DNA from: an uncultured Eubacteriales bacterium
Lineage (GTDB): Bacteria; Bacillota; Clostridia; Christensenellales; Aristaeellaceae
Reading direction: 5' to 3'
DNA: 64,000 bases
Assembly (NCBI GenBank): GCA_902764875.1
Contig: CACWXP010000018.1
Coordinates: forward strand, 1 to 64,000
The translations under genes and the position numbers were made by a program. The notes under the pieces are model-generated. The model saw only the letters and a program-made list of their open reading frames with translations, did no database searches and was not told the origin of the DNA. The stretch's first letter is position 1, and every line of letters begins with the position of its first letter. Of the stretch, positions 43,380 to 52,189 are shown piece after piece.

Positions 43380-44660
43380 TTAACCGTTTCCCTTCTTCGT
43401 CCGGTGAGTTCCCGCCGTCTTCACGGCTTCTTCAATAGCCTCCGCCATCAGCGCCTGCCCCTTCCGGCAGCGTCCCCGCAGGATCCATTTCCCGTTCTCC
43501 CCGCGGATCGTCCACAGTGTCTTCGGCTGCAGGCAGAAAGCCATCAGCAGCCCGATCATCGTGATCACGCCGCCCACCAGTGCCAGCGGTGCGAACCGGT
43601 CCTGCCGCGCCACCAGCAGGGTGAAAGTCCGCGGGCTGAAGGTCACCTGATCCCCGCCCACGTCGATCGTTCCGTCTCCTAAGAAATAGTAGTCCTGCTG
43701 CAGCGTTCCGTTCCGGTAAAGATCGTAGAAATAGAGCGTCCGGTCTTCCGCCCCTTCTTCCCGCATCGTCCGGATCCCGGCAAAGTAGAAGGCATATTCC
43801 GGCTGATCCTCCAGGCCCAGAACGCTCTCCGCCATTGTTCCCTGCGGCAGCAGCGTTTTCCGCTGAATCTCCTGCCCGTCCCGTTCCACCGTGGCCAGCG
43901 CCGCCGCTCCAGTGTTGTTCTGATAAAGGGTAAATCCGCCGAAGGACGCCGGGTGGTTCACGCTCACGGAGGCTTTTTCGGTTTTGCCGGAAACGGGATC
44001 CGTCACCGTGATTTCCGTCACATATTGATCCACGCTTCCGTCTTCCCGCGTTTCCGTCCGGAAGTCGTCAATCGTCACCGTCAGTCCCGTCTCCGGCAGT
44101 TCCTTCGTCTCTCCCGGAATCCCCCACACGGTATTTTCCTTCAGTGTCATCTGTCCTAGAGCAAATCCCGCAATCAGCAGCAAAATCCCCAGGTGGCAGA
44201 TCCAAGCGCCCCAGATGCCGGCAGCATTCTTTCCGGCAATCAGGGCTTCCCTGCCGTCTTTCGTCGTGTGCTTCTCCGGCGTGCCCATGTGCAGCGCGCC
44301 GAACACGCTTTCCGGATCGCCGGTTTCCCTCTCTCCCAGGTTGCCGTCCGTTTCAAGCGCTCCCGCAAAATCCTTTTCCGCGCGGTATCTGCGCCGGAAA
44401 AATGGAAACCGGATCACGCTGCAAAGAATCAGGTTCAGGCAAAGGAATCCGCTCAGCGCTATAAACCAGATGCTGTGATACGCGTCGTTCACCTGCAGCG
44501 CCATAATCAGCGAGGCAGTTCCTTCCCCATACCGCGCGGCATACATTTCTTGCGTCAGCCCCTGTTCCACCAGCGAACTCAGCGCGCAGGCCGCCGCCAG
44601 CACCACCAGCAGCGTCACCGCAAAGCCCATGGAGGAAAGGAATTTACCGATCTTCTTCAT
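43380..44660 (-). CDS. resB: Cytochrome c biogenesis protein ResB (CcsB)
   Basis: A 426-residue protein with helices near residues 10-30, 62-85, 150-172 and 370-390 and a large extracytoplasmic domain between the last two. ResB hallmarks are the SSMGFAVTLLVVLAAACALSS start, NDAYHSIWFIALSGFLCLNLILC, and HLGILLLIAGFALGQ. It is the second half of the System II synthetase. An intra-operon hairpin separates it from nrfA. Confidence 0.93.
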   Translation of the reverse strand: MKKIGKFLSSMGFAVTLLVVLAAACALSSLVEQGLTQEMYAARYGEGTASLIMALQVNDAYHSIWFIALSGFLCLNLILCSVIRFPFFRRRYRAEKDFAGALETDGNLGERETGDPESVFGALHMGTPEKHTTKDGREALIAGKNAAGIWGAWICHLGILLLIAGFALGQMTLKENTVWGIPGETKELPETGLTVTIDDFRTETREDGSVDQYVTEITVTDPVSGKTEKASVSVNHPASFGGFTLYQNNTGAAALATVERDGQEIQRKTLLPQGTMAESVLGLEDQPEYAFYFAGIRTMREEGAEDRTLYFYDLYRNGTLQQDYYFLGDGTIDVGGDQVTFSPRTFTLLVARQDRFAPLALVGGVITMIGLLMAFCLQPKTLWTIRGENGKWILRGRCRKGQALMAEAIEEAVKTAGTHRTKKGNG

Positions 44661-44677
44661 AGTCCCTCTTCACAAAG

Positions 44678-44709
44678 GGAGACCGCAATCACGGTGGAAT
44701 GCGGTCTCC
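44678..44709 (-). terminator. Hairpin between nrfA and resB
   Basis: A perfect 10-bp stem, GGAGACCGCA with TGCGGTCTCC, around a 12-base loop. It is followed on the minus strand only by CTTTG. It may attenuate transcription or shield the nrfA end, lowering resB/ccsA output relative to nrfA. Confidence 0.6.
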
Positions 44710-44739
44710 GCAGTTATTCTTTTTCAGTCAGCCACACGC

Positions 44740-47121
44740 TCAGCGAATTTTCGCCAGGATCTCCGTCACGGCTTCCTTCACGGCGTCCGAGGAAATCGTC
44801 GCGCCGGTCACGGTGTCGATTTCCGCCCCCTGGGTTTCCACAATCGCTTTCGCCCAGTTCGCTTCGTTTTCGTCCGTCACCAGATCCGTCTGTCCCTCTT
44901 TCGCGTCGCAGATCACCTTACATTCGACAATCTCTCCGCTGTGGGTGCTGATAATCACCCGGATGGTGCTGAAGGCCGTTTCCTTTTCTGCCAGGTAGCC
45001 GCCGTAAGCACTGGGAGTCTTTGTTTCTTCGGTCTTGGCTTCCTCCGCAGGCTTCTCCTCAGCGGGTTTTTCTTCAGCAGCCGGTTCTTCGGCTTTGTCT
45101 TCCTCAGCAGGTTTCTCTTCAGCAGCCGGTTCCTCGGCCTTTGCTTCTTCCGCCGGCTGTTCCGCCGCGGGAGTTTCTCCTGCGATCTGCTGCAGAATCT
45201 CCGCCACGGCTTCCTTCACAGCGTTCGACGAAACCGTCGCGCCCGTCACGTTATCCAGTTCGGCTCCCTGGGTTTCCACAACCGCTTTCGCCCAGGCTTC
45301 TTCGTTTTCATCCGTCACCAGATCCGTCTGTCCTTCTTTGGCTTCGCAGATGATTTTGCAGCCGGTGATCACGTCGTTCTTAGTGTTCACAAGCACGCGG
45401 ATCTTGCTGAAGTCGGTTTCCTTCTCGGACATATAGCTGCCGTAAACCTGTCCGTCGGAAGCGCTGCTTTCTGTCTTCGCAGCCGTCTCTGCAGGCTGTT
45501 CCGTCTTTTTCTCTTCAGCAGTTTTTTCCTCCGCAGCCGGTTCTTCCGTCTTGGTCTCCGCTGCCGCGGGTTCCTCAGTCTTAGTCTCCTCCGCAGGAGC
45601 CGCAGCAGTACCGCCGACCAGTCCGTTAATCGCCTCCAGCACAGCGTTCGAAGTAATCGTCGCGCCGCTCAGGGCGTCAATCCCGTTCTCCCCATAGGTG
45701 AACGGTCCGGCTTTGCCGATAAACTGATCTGTGAATTCCGCCTCACTAGCCCGCTGGCCAAGGCCCGCGGTTTCATTCGGCGTGTCAATCGTAAGCGTCT
45801 TCACGGTGCCGTCGTCGTTCAGTTCCACCTGAACCGTCACGTCGCCGCCAAAGCCCTGCACCGTCGCGCTCAGCGCGCCGTCCGCCGCCGGAGTCTCCTC
45901 CGCAGCCGCCGCCGGCGCTTCACCGGTCAGCAGTGTCATGGCCTCCGCGATCTTCTCGTCCGCGGTGTCCAGGCACCGGATCGAAAGCTTGCTGTTATGC
46001 GCGCCTTCCGAGTTCTCCACGTAGCAGAAGTCGAAGAACCACTGGGCTTCCCGGTGCAGCTTCCGAACCGCGTCCAGCTCTTCTTCCGTCATCTTCGCTT
46101 CTGAAACAGCGACCGTCAGCTTGTCCTTCAGCTCGCTCAGGCGGTTCCCGGTCTCGGTCTCCCGTGCGGTCACCTTTTCCTGCGTGCTGGTCACAAGCGC
46201 CTTCGCCGCGTCCGCGCTGCCGTGGCAGCTCGCGCAGGTCGCCATCAGCGTCTCGCTCTTCAGCGGGCTCACCAGGTAATGGCTGTGATAGGTCGTGCCG
46301 TCCTCGGCTTTTTCCTCCGCCATGTGGCAGCTCGAGCAGTTCAGGCCCATCGTCGCGTGGGCGCTGGCCAGGAAGGTTTCCATTTCCGGATGCTGCGCCT
46401 TCAGCATCTTCGTGCCTGTCCCGGGCTGCTCCCAGTCGCTGAAGCCCTTCTCGTCGTAGTAGGCCAGAATCGCTTCCGGCGTCATCTCTTCCTTGCTGGA
46501 ATACGGCATCATCGTCTCGCTGTCTTCCGGCGTGAAGTAGTATTCAATGTGGCACTGACCGCAGTTCAGCGTCTTCGGATCGATGGCGGAAGCGTTCTCG
46601 CCCAGCGCCTTGTCCACATAGCTGTGGGTAATCACGATCTGCCCGTTGTTCCCCTTGTCGTCCCCGTGGCAGGTGTAGCAGGAGATCGCCTGGGTCATCT
46701 GCCCCATCACGTCGTCAAAGGGCCGGCTGTAAACCTCAACGCCTTCCTCGTTCACCATTTTCGTGAAGTCCGGCGTTTTGCAGGTAATGCAGTTCGCCTT
46801 GGCGTGGGGCCGCTGGGTCTTCGTCACGTCTTCCAGCGTGTACGCGTGCCCGCGCGCCGCCTTGTAATCTTTCGCAAATCCGTATCCCTCATAGATATTG
46901 ACCAGATAAGGATCCTGCTCCAGATAGTCCTCGGCCTCGCTGTTTTCCGCGTTTTGCGCCATGGTGTCGGTAATCCCCTGCAGCATCGGTGTCAGCGGCT
47001 CTTCCACCTGATACGTCAACGGTTTCCCGCCGATGATCCCTGTCAGGAAGATCACCGCCACAGCCACCGCCAGGATGCTCACGCCGATCCGGGTCGCCTG
47101 TTTTTTCCTGAAATAATTCAT
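44740..47121 (-). CDS. nrfA: Pentaheme nitrite reductase NrfA fused to three FMN-binding domains
   Basis: A 793-residue protein. Residues 12-32 form an N-terminal membrane anchor. The NrfA body (about 35-400) has five haem sites: CITCK (111-115, the Lys-ligated active haem), CYTCH (148-152), CGQCH (187-191), CSSCH (262-266) and CASCH (296-300). Active-site residues match E. coli NrfA: R104, Y194 (in CHIEYYF), and H244 (in KAQHPE, whose K and Q bind Ca2+). A late His ligand lies in SEGAHN. Then come FMN-binding domains with LSGAT (484-488), VTGAT (625-629) and VTGAT (771-775), joined by Glu/Ala/Pro/Lys-rich linkers. It lies between rnfB and resB. NrfH is absent. Confidence 0.93.
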   Translation of the reverse strand: MNYFRKKQATRIGVSILAVAVAVIFLTGIIGGKPLTYQVEEPLTPMLQGITDTMAQNAENSEAEDYLEQDPYLVNIYEGYGFAKDYKAARGHAYTLEDVTKTQRPHAKANCITCKTPDFTKMVNEEGVEVYSRPFDDVMGQMTQAISCYTCHGDDKGNNGQIVITHSYVDKALGENASAIDPKTLNCGQCHIEYYFTPEDSETMMPYSSKEEMTPEAILAYYDEKGFSDWEQPGTGTKMLKAQHPEMETFLASAHATMGLNCSSCHMAEEKAEDGTTYHSHYLVSPLKSETLMATCASCHGSADAAKALVTSTQEKVTARETETGNRLSELKDKLTVAVSEAKMTEEELDAVRKLHREAQWFFDFCYVENSEGAHNSKLSIRCLDTADEKIAEAMTLLTGEAPAAAAEETPAADGALSATVQGFGGDVTVQVELNDDGTVKTLTIDTPNETAGLGQRASEAEFTDQFIGKAGPFTYGENGIDALSGATITSNAVLEAINGLVGGTAAAPAEETKTEEPAAAETKTEEPAAEEKTAEEKKTEQPAETAAKTESSASDGQVYGSYMSEKETDFSKIRVLVNTKNDVITGCKIICEAKEGQTDLVTDENEEAWAKAVVETQGAELDNVTGATVSSNAVKEAVAEILQQIAGETPAAEQPAEEAKAEEPAAEEKPAEEDKAEEPAAEEKPAEEKPAEEAKTEETKTPSAYGGYLAEKETAFSTIRVIISTHSGEIVECKVICDAKEGQTDLVTDENEANWAKAIVETQGAEIDTVTGATISSDAVKEAVTEILAKIR

Positions 47122-47139
47122 CTGTCTTTCCCCTCCCTG

Positions 47140-47934
47140 TTAATTCACCGGAGTGGTAATGACTTTCGCCGGGCACTTGGCCGCGCATTTGCCGCACAGC
47201 GTGCACTTCTCGGGGTTCACCCTTGCCAGCGTCCCGTCAAATTCAATCGCGCCGAATTCGCACTGCTTCGCGCATAGGCCGCATCCGATGCACCCCGCGC
47301 TGCAGATCTTCCGAACCACCGGGCCCTTGTCCCGGTTCGAGCACTGCACCCGCACGATCCGGCTTTCCGGAATCAGCGAGATCAGTCCCCGCGGGCAGGT
47401 CTTCACGCACAGTCCGCAGCTCACGCACCGGCTCCGGTTCACAACGGCAACGCCGTTCACAACGCTGATCGCCTGCTCCGGGCAAACCTCCGCGCAGCTC
47501 CCGAATCCGAGGCACCCGTAGGTGCAGTCCGTAATATTCATCCCGCTCAGCACCGCCGCCCGGCAGTCCTGAATGCCCGTGTAGTTGCCCTGGTTCTTCG
47601 TCACTTCGCATGTGCCCTTGCAGGCCACGAAAGCGGTCTTCCGTTCCATGGCCCCGGCCTTGGTGCCCATGATGTCGCCGATCGCCTCGGCCACCGGCCC
47701 GCCGCCCACCGGGCAGGCGTTCACCGGCGCTTCCCCGGCTGAAATCGCCGCCGCCAGCGCGTCGCATCCCGCGAATCCGCAGGCGCCGCAGTTGTTCCCC
47801 GGCAGTTTCCCGCGGATGGCCACCACCCGCTCGTCGACCTTCACGGCGAATTTCTTCCCGGCGTAAACCAGTCCCACGGCAACCAGCACCGCGATCACCG
47901 CGATCACAAGGGTCGTAATCCAGATAATATCCAT
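47140..47934 (-). CDS. rnfB: Rnf complex subunit RnfB
   Basis: A 264-residue protein with an N-terminal helix (4-25) and the RnfB cluster CGACGFAGC (49-57, plus C74), then further [4Fe-4S] motifs, including CTYGCLGFGSCAEVCP, CVSCGLCVKTCP, CIGCGLCAKQCE and CTLCGKCAAKCP. RnfB takes electrons from reduced ferredoxin. It starts 13 bases after rnfA and is followed, 18 bases later, by nrfA. Confidence 0.96.
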   Translation of the reverse strand: MDIIWITTLVIAVIAVLVAVGLVYAGKKFAVKVDERVVAIRGKLPGNNCGACGFAGCDALAAAISAGEAPVNACPVGGGPVAEAIGDIMGTKAGAMERKTAFVACKGTCEVTKNQGNYTGIQDCRAAVLSGMNITDCTYGCLGFGSCAEVCPEQAISVVNGVAVVNRSRCVSCGLCVKTCPRGLISLIPESRIVRVQCSNRDKGPVVRKICSAGCIGCGLCAKQCEFGAIEFDGTLARVNPEKCTLCGKCAAKCPAKVITTPVN

Positions 47935-47947
47935 CTTTCGGCCCTCC

Positions 47948-48526
47948 TTAAATGTTCAGTCCGCCGAAGCCCATAAACGCGATGGACATCAGCGCCGCGG
48001 CGATCATCACGATCGGGGCACCCCGCAGGGGCGCGGGCAGGTCCTTCTCGTTGATCCGGCTGCGGATGCCCGCCAGCAGGACGATGGCGATCGTGTAGCC
48101 CAGGGCGGTGCCGAAACCGCTGGCCACGCTCTCGATGAAGTTGAATCCGTCCTTCACGTTGTTCAGCGCCACGCCCAGCACCGCGCAGTTCGTGGTGATC
48201 AGCGGCAGGTAAATGCCCAGCGACTGGTAAACCGCCGGCGATTTTTTCTTCAGGAACATTTCAACGATCTGCACCAGCGCCGCGATCACCAGGATGAAGA
48301 TGATCGTCTTCATGAAGTCCATGCCCAGGGGCTTCAGCACGTTGTCGTACAGCAGGCTCGCCACCGCCGATGCGATGGTGATAACGAAGATGACCGCCGC
48401 GCCCAGGCTGATGGAGGCCTTCATCTGTTTGCTCACGCCGAGGAAGGAGCAGATGCCGAGGAACTGGTTCAGCACCACGTTGCTGATCAGCGCGCTGCCG
48501 ATGATGATCATGATCAGGCTCTTCAT
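47948..48526 (-). CDS. rnfA: Rnf complex subunit RnfA
   Basis: A 192-residue membrane protein with six helices. Two half-helix Cys, C26 (in FLGICSFLG) and C114 (in TTNCAVLG), are the RnfA ligands of the intramembrane [2Fe-2S] cluster shared with RnfE. The start overlaps the end of rnfE by four bases (ATGA), so the two homologous halves are translated together. Confidence 0.96.
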   Translation of the reverse strand: MKSLIMIIIGSALISNVVLNQFLGICSFLGVSKQMKASISLGAAVIFVITIASAVASLLYDNVLKPLGMDFMKTIIFILVIAALVQIVEMFLKKKSPAVYQSLGIYLPLITTNCAVLGVALNNVKDGFNFIESVASGFGTALGYTIAIVLLAGIRSRINEKDLPAPLRGAPIVMIAAALMSIAFMGFGGLNI

Positions 48527-49302
48527 TTCGCCGCTCCCCCTTCCGCTTTATTTTCCGCCGCCTTCGGGTCCGCTTTCTCTGCCGGTTTCTCCGCCGCCGC
48601 TTTCACCGCGCCGCCCGCGGCCGCGTCCGCCGCCGGTTTCGTCTCGCAGCTTCCGGCCGTCGAGCAAAGCGCGCAGTTCCCGTCGCATCCGCTTTCAACC
48701 AGCTTCCGCTGCCGCGTCTTGATGCCGATGGCGTTCATCACCGCGATGATCAGCGCGAACACCAGGAAAGCTCCCGGAGGCTGAATGAAAATCGTCATTC
48801 CGAAGCCTTCCGGCAGAATCTGCGCGCCGAAGATCTTTCCGCTCCCCAGCAGCTCCCGGATCGCCCCGGCCAGCGTCAGCGCCGCCGTGAAGCCCAGGCC
48901 CATGCCGATGCCGTCCATCACGGAGAGCAGCGGCGTGTGCTTGTTGGCATAGGCTTCCGCCCGGCCCAGGATGATGCAGTTCACCACGATCAGGGGAATA
49001 TAGATGCCCAGTGCCTCATAAATGTCCGGCAGATAGGCTTTGATCAGCAGCTCCGTCACCGTCACCAGGCTGGCCACTATCACGATGTACGCGGGCAGCC
49101 GAACCTGGTCCGGAATCACTTTCCGCAAAATGCTGATCACCAGGTTGCTCAGCACCAGCACCGCCAGCGTGCTCAGGCCCATGCCGATGCCGTTGGCCGC
49201 CTGCGTGGAAACCGCCAGCGCCGGGCACATGCCCAGCATCAGCACCAGCACCGGGTTTTCCTTCAGCAGGCCGTTAAAGAGGCGTTCCCAGTATTTTTTC
49301 AT
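48523..49302 (-). CDS. rnfE: Rnf complex subunit RnfE with a Cys-containing C-terminal extension
   Basis: A 259-residue protein. The membrane part has C26 (GMCPALAV) and C109 (VVNCIILGR), the [2Fe-2S] ligands. Most RnfE proteins end near residue 200-210; this one continues with CDGNCALCSTAGSC (Cys 206, 210, 213, 219) and an Ala/Lys/Glu/Pro tail of about 40 residues. The cluster may bind metal. It starts three bases after the stop of rnfDG. Confidence 0.93.
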   Translation of the reverse strand: MKKYWERLFNGLLKENPVLVLMLGMCPALAVSTQAANGIGMGLSTLAVLVLSNLVISILRKVIPDQVRLPAYIVIVASLVTVTELLIKAYLPDIYEALGIYIPLIVVNCIILGRAEAYANKHTPLLSVMDGIGMGLGFTAALTLAGAIRELLGSGKIFGAQILPEGFGMTIFIQPPGAFLVFALIIAVMNAIGIKTRQRKLVESGCDGNCALCSTAGSCETKPAADAAAGGAVKAAAEKPAEKADPKAAENKAEGGAAK

Positions 49303-49304
49303 GG

Positions 49305-50843
49305 TCAGTTGCCTCCCTTCAGAACCGTGTCGTAGAGTTCAAGTCCGGCGTTCAGCGCTTCCGTTACCGCGCCCGATGTCACCGATGCGCCCGTAATCGC
49401 GCTGATCTCCGATTCGCCCTCCGCCGTGCCTTTCACCAGGGTCAGCGTCCCGCCCTTGCCGATCAGCTGATCCTTGAAGGCCGGTTCGTCCGCCCGCATG
49501 CCGAGGCCCGCGGTCTCCTTCAGTTCCGTGAAGGAGATGCCCGTAATCTTTCCGTCCGCGTCCAGGCCCATCGCCAGCGTAACGTCGCCGCCGAAGCCTT
49601 TCCCCGTCACGCTCAGCGCGTAGCCGATGGTGTTCCCGCCGGCGTCCTTGGCGATGTACGCCTTGTTCACCCGGGGCGTCGTCTCTGCCATGGCCGCGAT
49701 TTTGTCGTTCGCCGCCTCCGCCACTTCGAAGCTGTCCGCGTCGGCGCAAACCGCCTTGTAGGCTTCCGTTTCCTTGGCCAGTTCCTGTCCTTCGATCGTT
49801 TCCTTCGTCATCGAGAACACGCCGCTCAGCGCCACCCCGGCGATCAGCGCGATGATCGTCAGCGCGATCACCGGCTTCGGAATCCGGAAGGGCTCGCGCT
49901 TCACCGGCCGGGTCTTCCCGATCTTCCGGTAGGCCAGCGGCTTCTGAACGATGTAGGTGTCAATCAGCGGCGTGCAGACGTTGCCGATGATAATCGCATA
50001 GCTGAAGCTGTCCGCCGTGTTGCCCCACAGGCGGAAAATCCCGCCCAGCACGCCGATCAGGCAGCCGTAGATGAACTGCCCCAGCCGGCTCACCGGGCTG
50101 GTCACGTAGTCCGTCGCCATGAAGAAGGCGCCCATCACCACGCCGCCGCCGCAAAGATGCGCCAGCAGGAAGCGCGGCTCAAATCCCTCGCCGCCGAACA
50201 GGCCGATCAGCAGCGTGAAGCCGATCAGCACGCTGAAGCAGATCTGCCCGTGAATGATGTCCAGGCTCCACAGCAGCAGCCCGCCCACCAGCAGCGCCAG
50301 GATGGAGCTGCCGATCACGCCGTCCGCCGTCCCCAGGAACATTTTCGTAATGTCAACCTGCTCGAAGGCTTTCAGCGCGCCCACCGGCGTCGCCGAGGCC
50401 ACCGCGTCCAGCGAGGGCTTGATCGTCATCGCGTTCGCGAAGGAAATCAGCAGGAAGCACCGGGCCGCCAGCGCCGGGTTGATGAAGTTCTTGCCCAGTC
50501 CGCCGAAGCAGCCTTTGCAGACCACGATCGCGAAAACCGATCCGATCACCGGCAGGTAAAGGGGCGTCTTCGGCCCAAGGCTCAGGCCCAGCAGCAATCC
50601 CGTCACCACCGCGCTCCCGTCCCAGATCGTGTCCGGCTTGTGGCACACCTTGTTGAAAACCCATTCGGAAGCCACCGCGGCCACAACCGCCAGCGCCACG
50701 ATCCCGAAGGCCTGCCATCCGTGCACCAGGATGCCGACGATGGTGGCCGGCATCAGGCTCAGCGCCACCATGCGCATGATGAATGGCGTGGTCCATTTGT
50801 CCCGAATGTGCGGGGACGAAGAAAGATTCAGCACACCGTTCAT
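49305..50843 (-). CDS. RnfD-RnfG fusion protein
   Basis: A 512-residue fusion. Residues about 1-310 are RnfD: helical, with the covalent FMN site SATP (150-153, Thr 152). From about 328 a further membrane helix (VIALTIIALIAGVALSGVF) begins RnfG, whose external domain carries the FMN motif ITGASVTSGA with Thr/Ser 484-487. In most bacteria these are separate genes. The order rnfC-D-G-E-A-B is that of Clostridia. The fusion fixes a 1:1 ratio and orders the two flavins in the external electron path. It overlaps rnfC by four bases. Confidence 0.93.
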   Translation of the reverse strand: MNGVLNLSSSPHIRDKWTTPFIMRMVALSLMPATIVGILVHGWQAFGIVALAVVAAVASEWVFNKVCHKPDTIWDGSAVVTGLLLGLSLGPKTPLYLPVIGSVFAIVVCKGCFGGLGKNFINPALAARCFLLISFANAMTIKPSLDAVASATPVGALKAFEQVDITKMFLGTADGVIGSSILALLVGGLLLWSLDIIHGQICFSVLIGFTLLIGLFGGEGFEPRFLLAHLCGGGVVMGAFFMATDYVTSPVSRLGQFIYGCLIGVLGGIFRLWGNTADSFSYAIIIGNVCTPLIDTYIVQKPLAYRKIGKTRPVKREPFRIPKPVIALTIIALIAGVALSGVFSMTKETIEGQELAKETEAYKAVCADADSFEVAEAANDKIAAMAETTPRVNKAYIAKDAGGNTIGYALSVTGKGFGGDVTLAMGLDADGKITGISFTELKETAGLGMRADEPAFKDQLIGKGGTLTLVKGTAEGESEISAITGASVTSGAVTEALNAGLELYDTVLKGGN

Positions 50844-52189
50844 TTTCCTGCGCCCCCTTCCCTCTTTTTCTTCTCCTGAATCTCGGCCTTGGCGTGTTTA
50901 AACACCTGCATCAGTGGCCGCTTCGCCGGACAGGCCACCGTGCAGCTGCCGCACTGGATGCATTCCAGGCCGTACAGTTTCTTTTCATACCGTTCCAGGT
51001 TCCCCGCGATCGCGGCTTCCGCCATTAGCTGGGGCATCAGCCCGACCGGGCAAACCGTCGTGCACCGGCCGCACCGCAGGCACGATGTCATCAGCTTCTC
51101 CGCCGCCACCACCGGGTCCTCCGCCAGCAGCGTCAGGCCGTTGTTCTGCTTCTGAATCGGAACGTCGAGGCTGCCCATCGCCACGCCCATCATCGGGCCG
51201 CCGGCCAGCGCCTTCACGGCTTCCTTCCCTTCCTTTATGCCGCCGCATGCCGCCAGCAGTTCCGCATAGCTCGTTCCCACGCGCACGAAGAAGTTCCCGG
51301 GCTCCGCCACCGCCTCGCCCGTCACCGTGAAGCACTGGCTGAACAGCGGCTCGCGGTAAAGCACCGCCCGCTGAACCGCGTAGAGTGTCCCCACGTTCTG
51401 CACGATGCAGCCCACGTCCGCCGGCAGCTTGCTGATCGGGAAGTCAACCCCCGTCACCGCCTGAATCAGGCTGCGCTCGCCGCCCTGGGGATATTTGGTG
51501 ATCATCCCGTGAACGCTGATCTTCTGCTTGCCCTGGGCCGCCAGTTTCATGGCCTGAATGGCTTCCGGCTTGTTGTCTTCGATACAGATCACGCCCTCCG
51601 CGTTCGGGAAAAGCCGCAGCACCAGTTCCAGCCCTTCCACGATCGCCGGCGCATGGGTCCGCATCAGCTGATCGTTGCATGTCAGGTAAGGTTCGCATTC
51701 CGCGCCGTTGGCGATCACGTATTTGATCGCCTCCGGATCCTTCGGCGCCAGTTTCACGTGGGTCGGGAATCCCGCGCCGCCCAGGCCGACGATGCCCGCG
51801 TCCTGAACCCGCTGAAGAATCTTGCTGGGGCTCAGGTTGGCCTCCTTGTCGCGCTTGGAATAGTCCGCCGCCGGCGTAAACGCCCCGTCGTTGTCGATCA
51901 CGATGCATTCCGCCATGCCGCCGCCCAGCACCCGCCGCTTTTCAATCGCCTTCACCTTGCCCGAGCAGCTTGAATAGATGTGGGCGGAAACAAATCCGTC
52001 CGCCTCCGCGATCTTTTGGCCGACCAGTACGTCGTCCCCTTTTTTGACGATGGCCTTCGCGGGTTTGCCGATGTGCTGCTGCAGGGGGAATACCATCTCG
52101 CCCTGCGGGTCAAACAGGCGCAGCCGCGCCTCCCGGCTCAGCTCCTTGCGCCCTTCCGGATGAACGCCGCCGTGAAAAGTGTTTTTCAC
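50840..52189 (-). CDS. rnfC: Rnf complex subunit RnfC
   Basis: A 449-residue soluble subunit that meets NAD(H). It shows the Gly-rich VGLGGAGFPTHVKL (FMN/NADH site, about 137-150), IANGAECEPYLTCND, and two [4Fe-4S] motifs CLRCGRCTTVCP and CIQCGSCTVACP near the C-terminus. It starts at a GTG with AAAGGAG about 11 bases upstream and heads an eight-gene unit ending with ccsA. Confidence 0.96.
   Translation of the reverse strand: MKNTFHGGVHPEGRKELSREARLRLFDPQGEMVFPLQQHIGKPAKAIVKKGDDVLVGQKIAEADGFVSAHIYSSCSGKVKAIEKRRVLGGGMAECIVIDNDGAFTPAADYSKRDKEANLSPSKILQRVQDAGIVGLGGAGFPTHVKLAPKDPEAIKYVIANGAECEPYLTCNDQLMRTHAPAIVEGLELVLRLFPNAEGVICIEDNKPEAIQAMKLAAQGKQKISVHGMITKYPQGGERSLIQAVTGVDFPISKLPADVGCIVQNVGTLYAVQRAVLYREPLFSQCFTVTGEAVAEPGNFFVRVGTSYAELLAACGGIKEGKEAVKALAGGPMMGVAMGSLDVPIQKQNNGLTLLAEDPVVAAEKLMTSCLRCGRCTTVCPVGLMPQLMAEAAIAGNLERYEKKLYGLECIQCGSCTVACPAKRPLMQVFKHAKAEIQEKKKREGGAGK

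Noticed and set aside
42563-47121. A hidden NrfH or other multihaem donor near nrfA
   Set aside because: No further CxxCH cluster is found in any reading of the operon or its gaps.
50157-50879. 240-codon plus-strand frame over rnfDG
   Set aside because: Gln/Arg/His-rich shadow of the membrane gene on the other strand.
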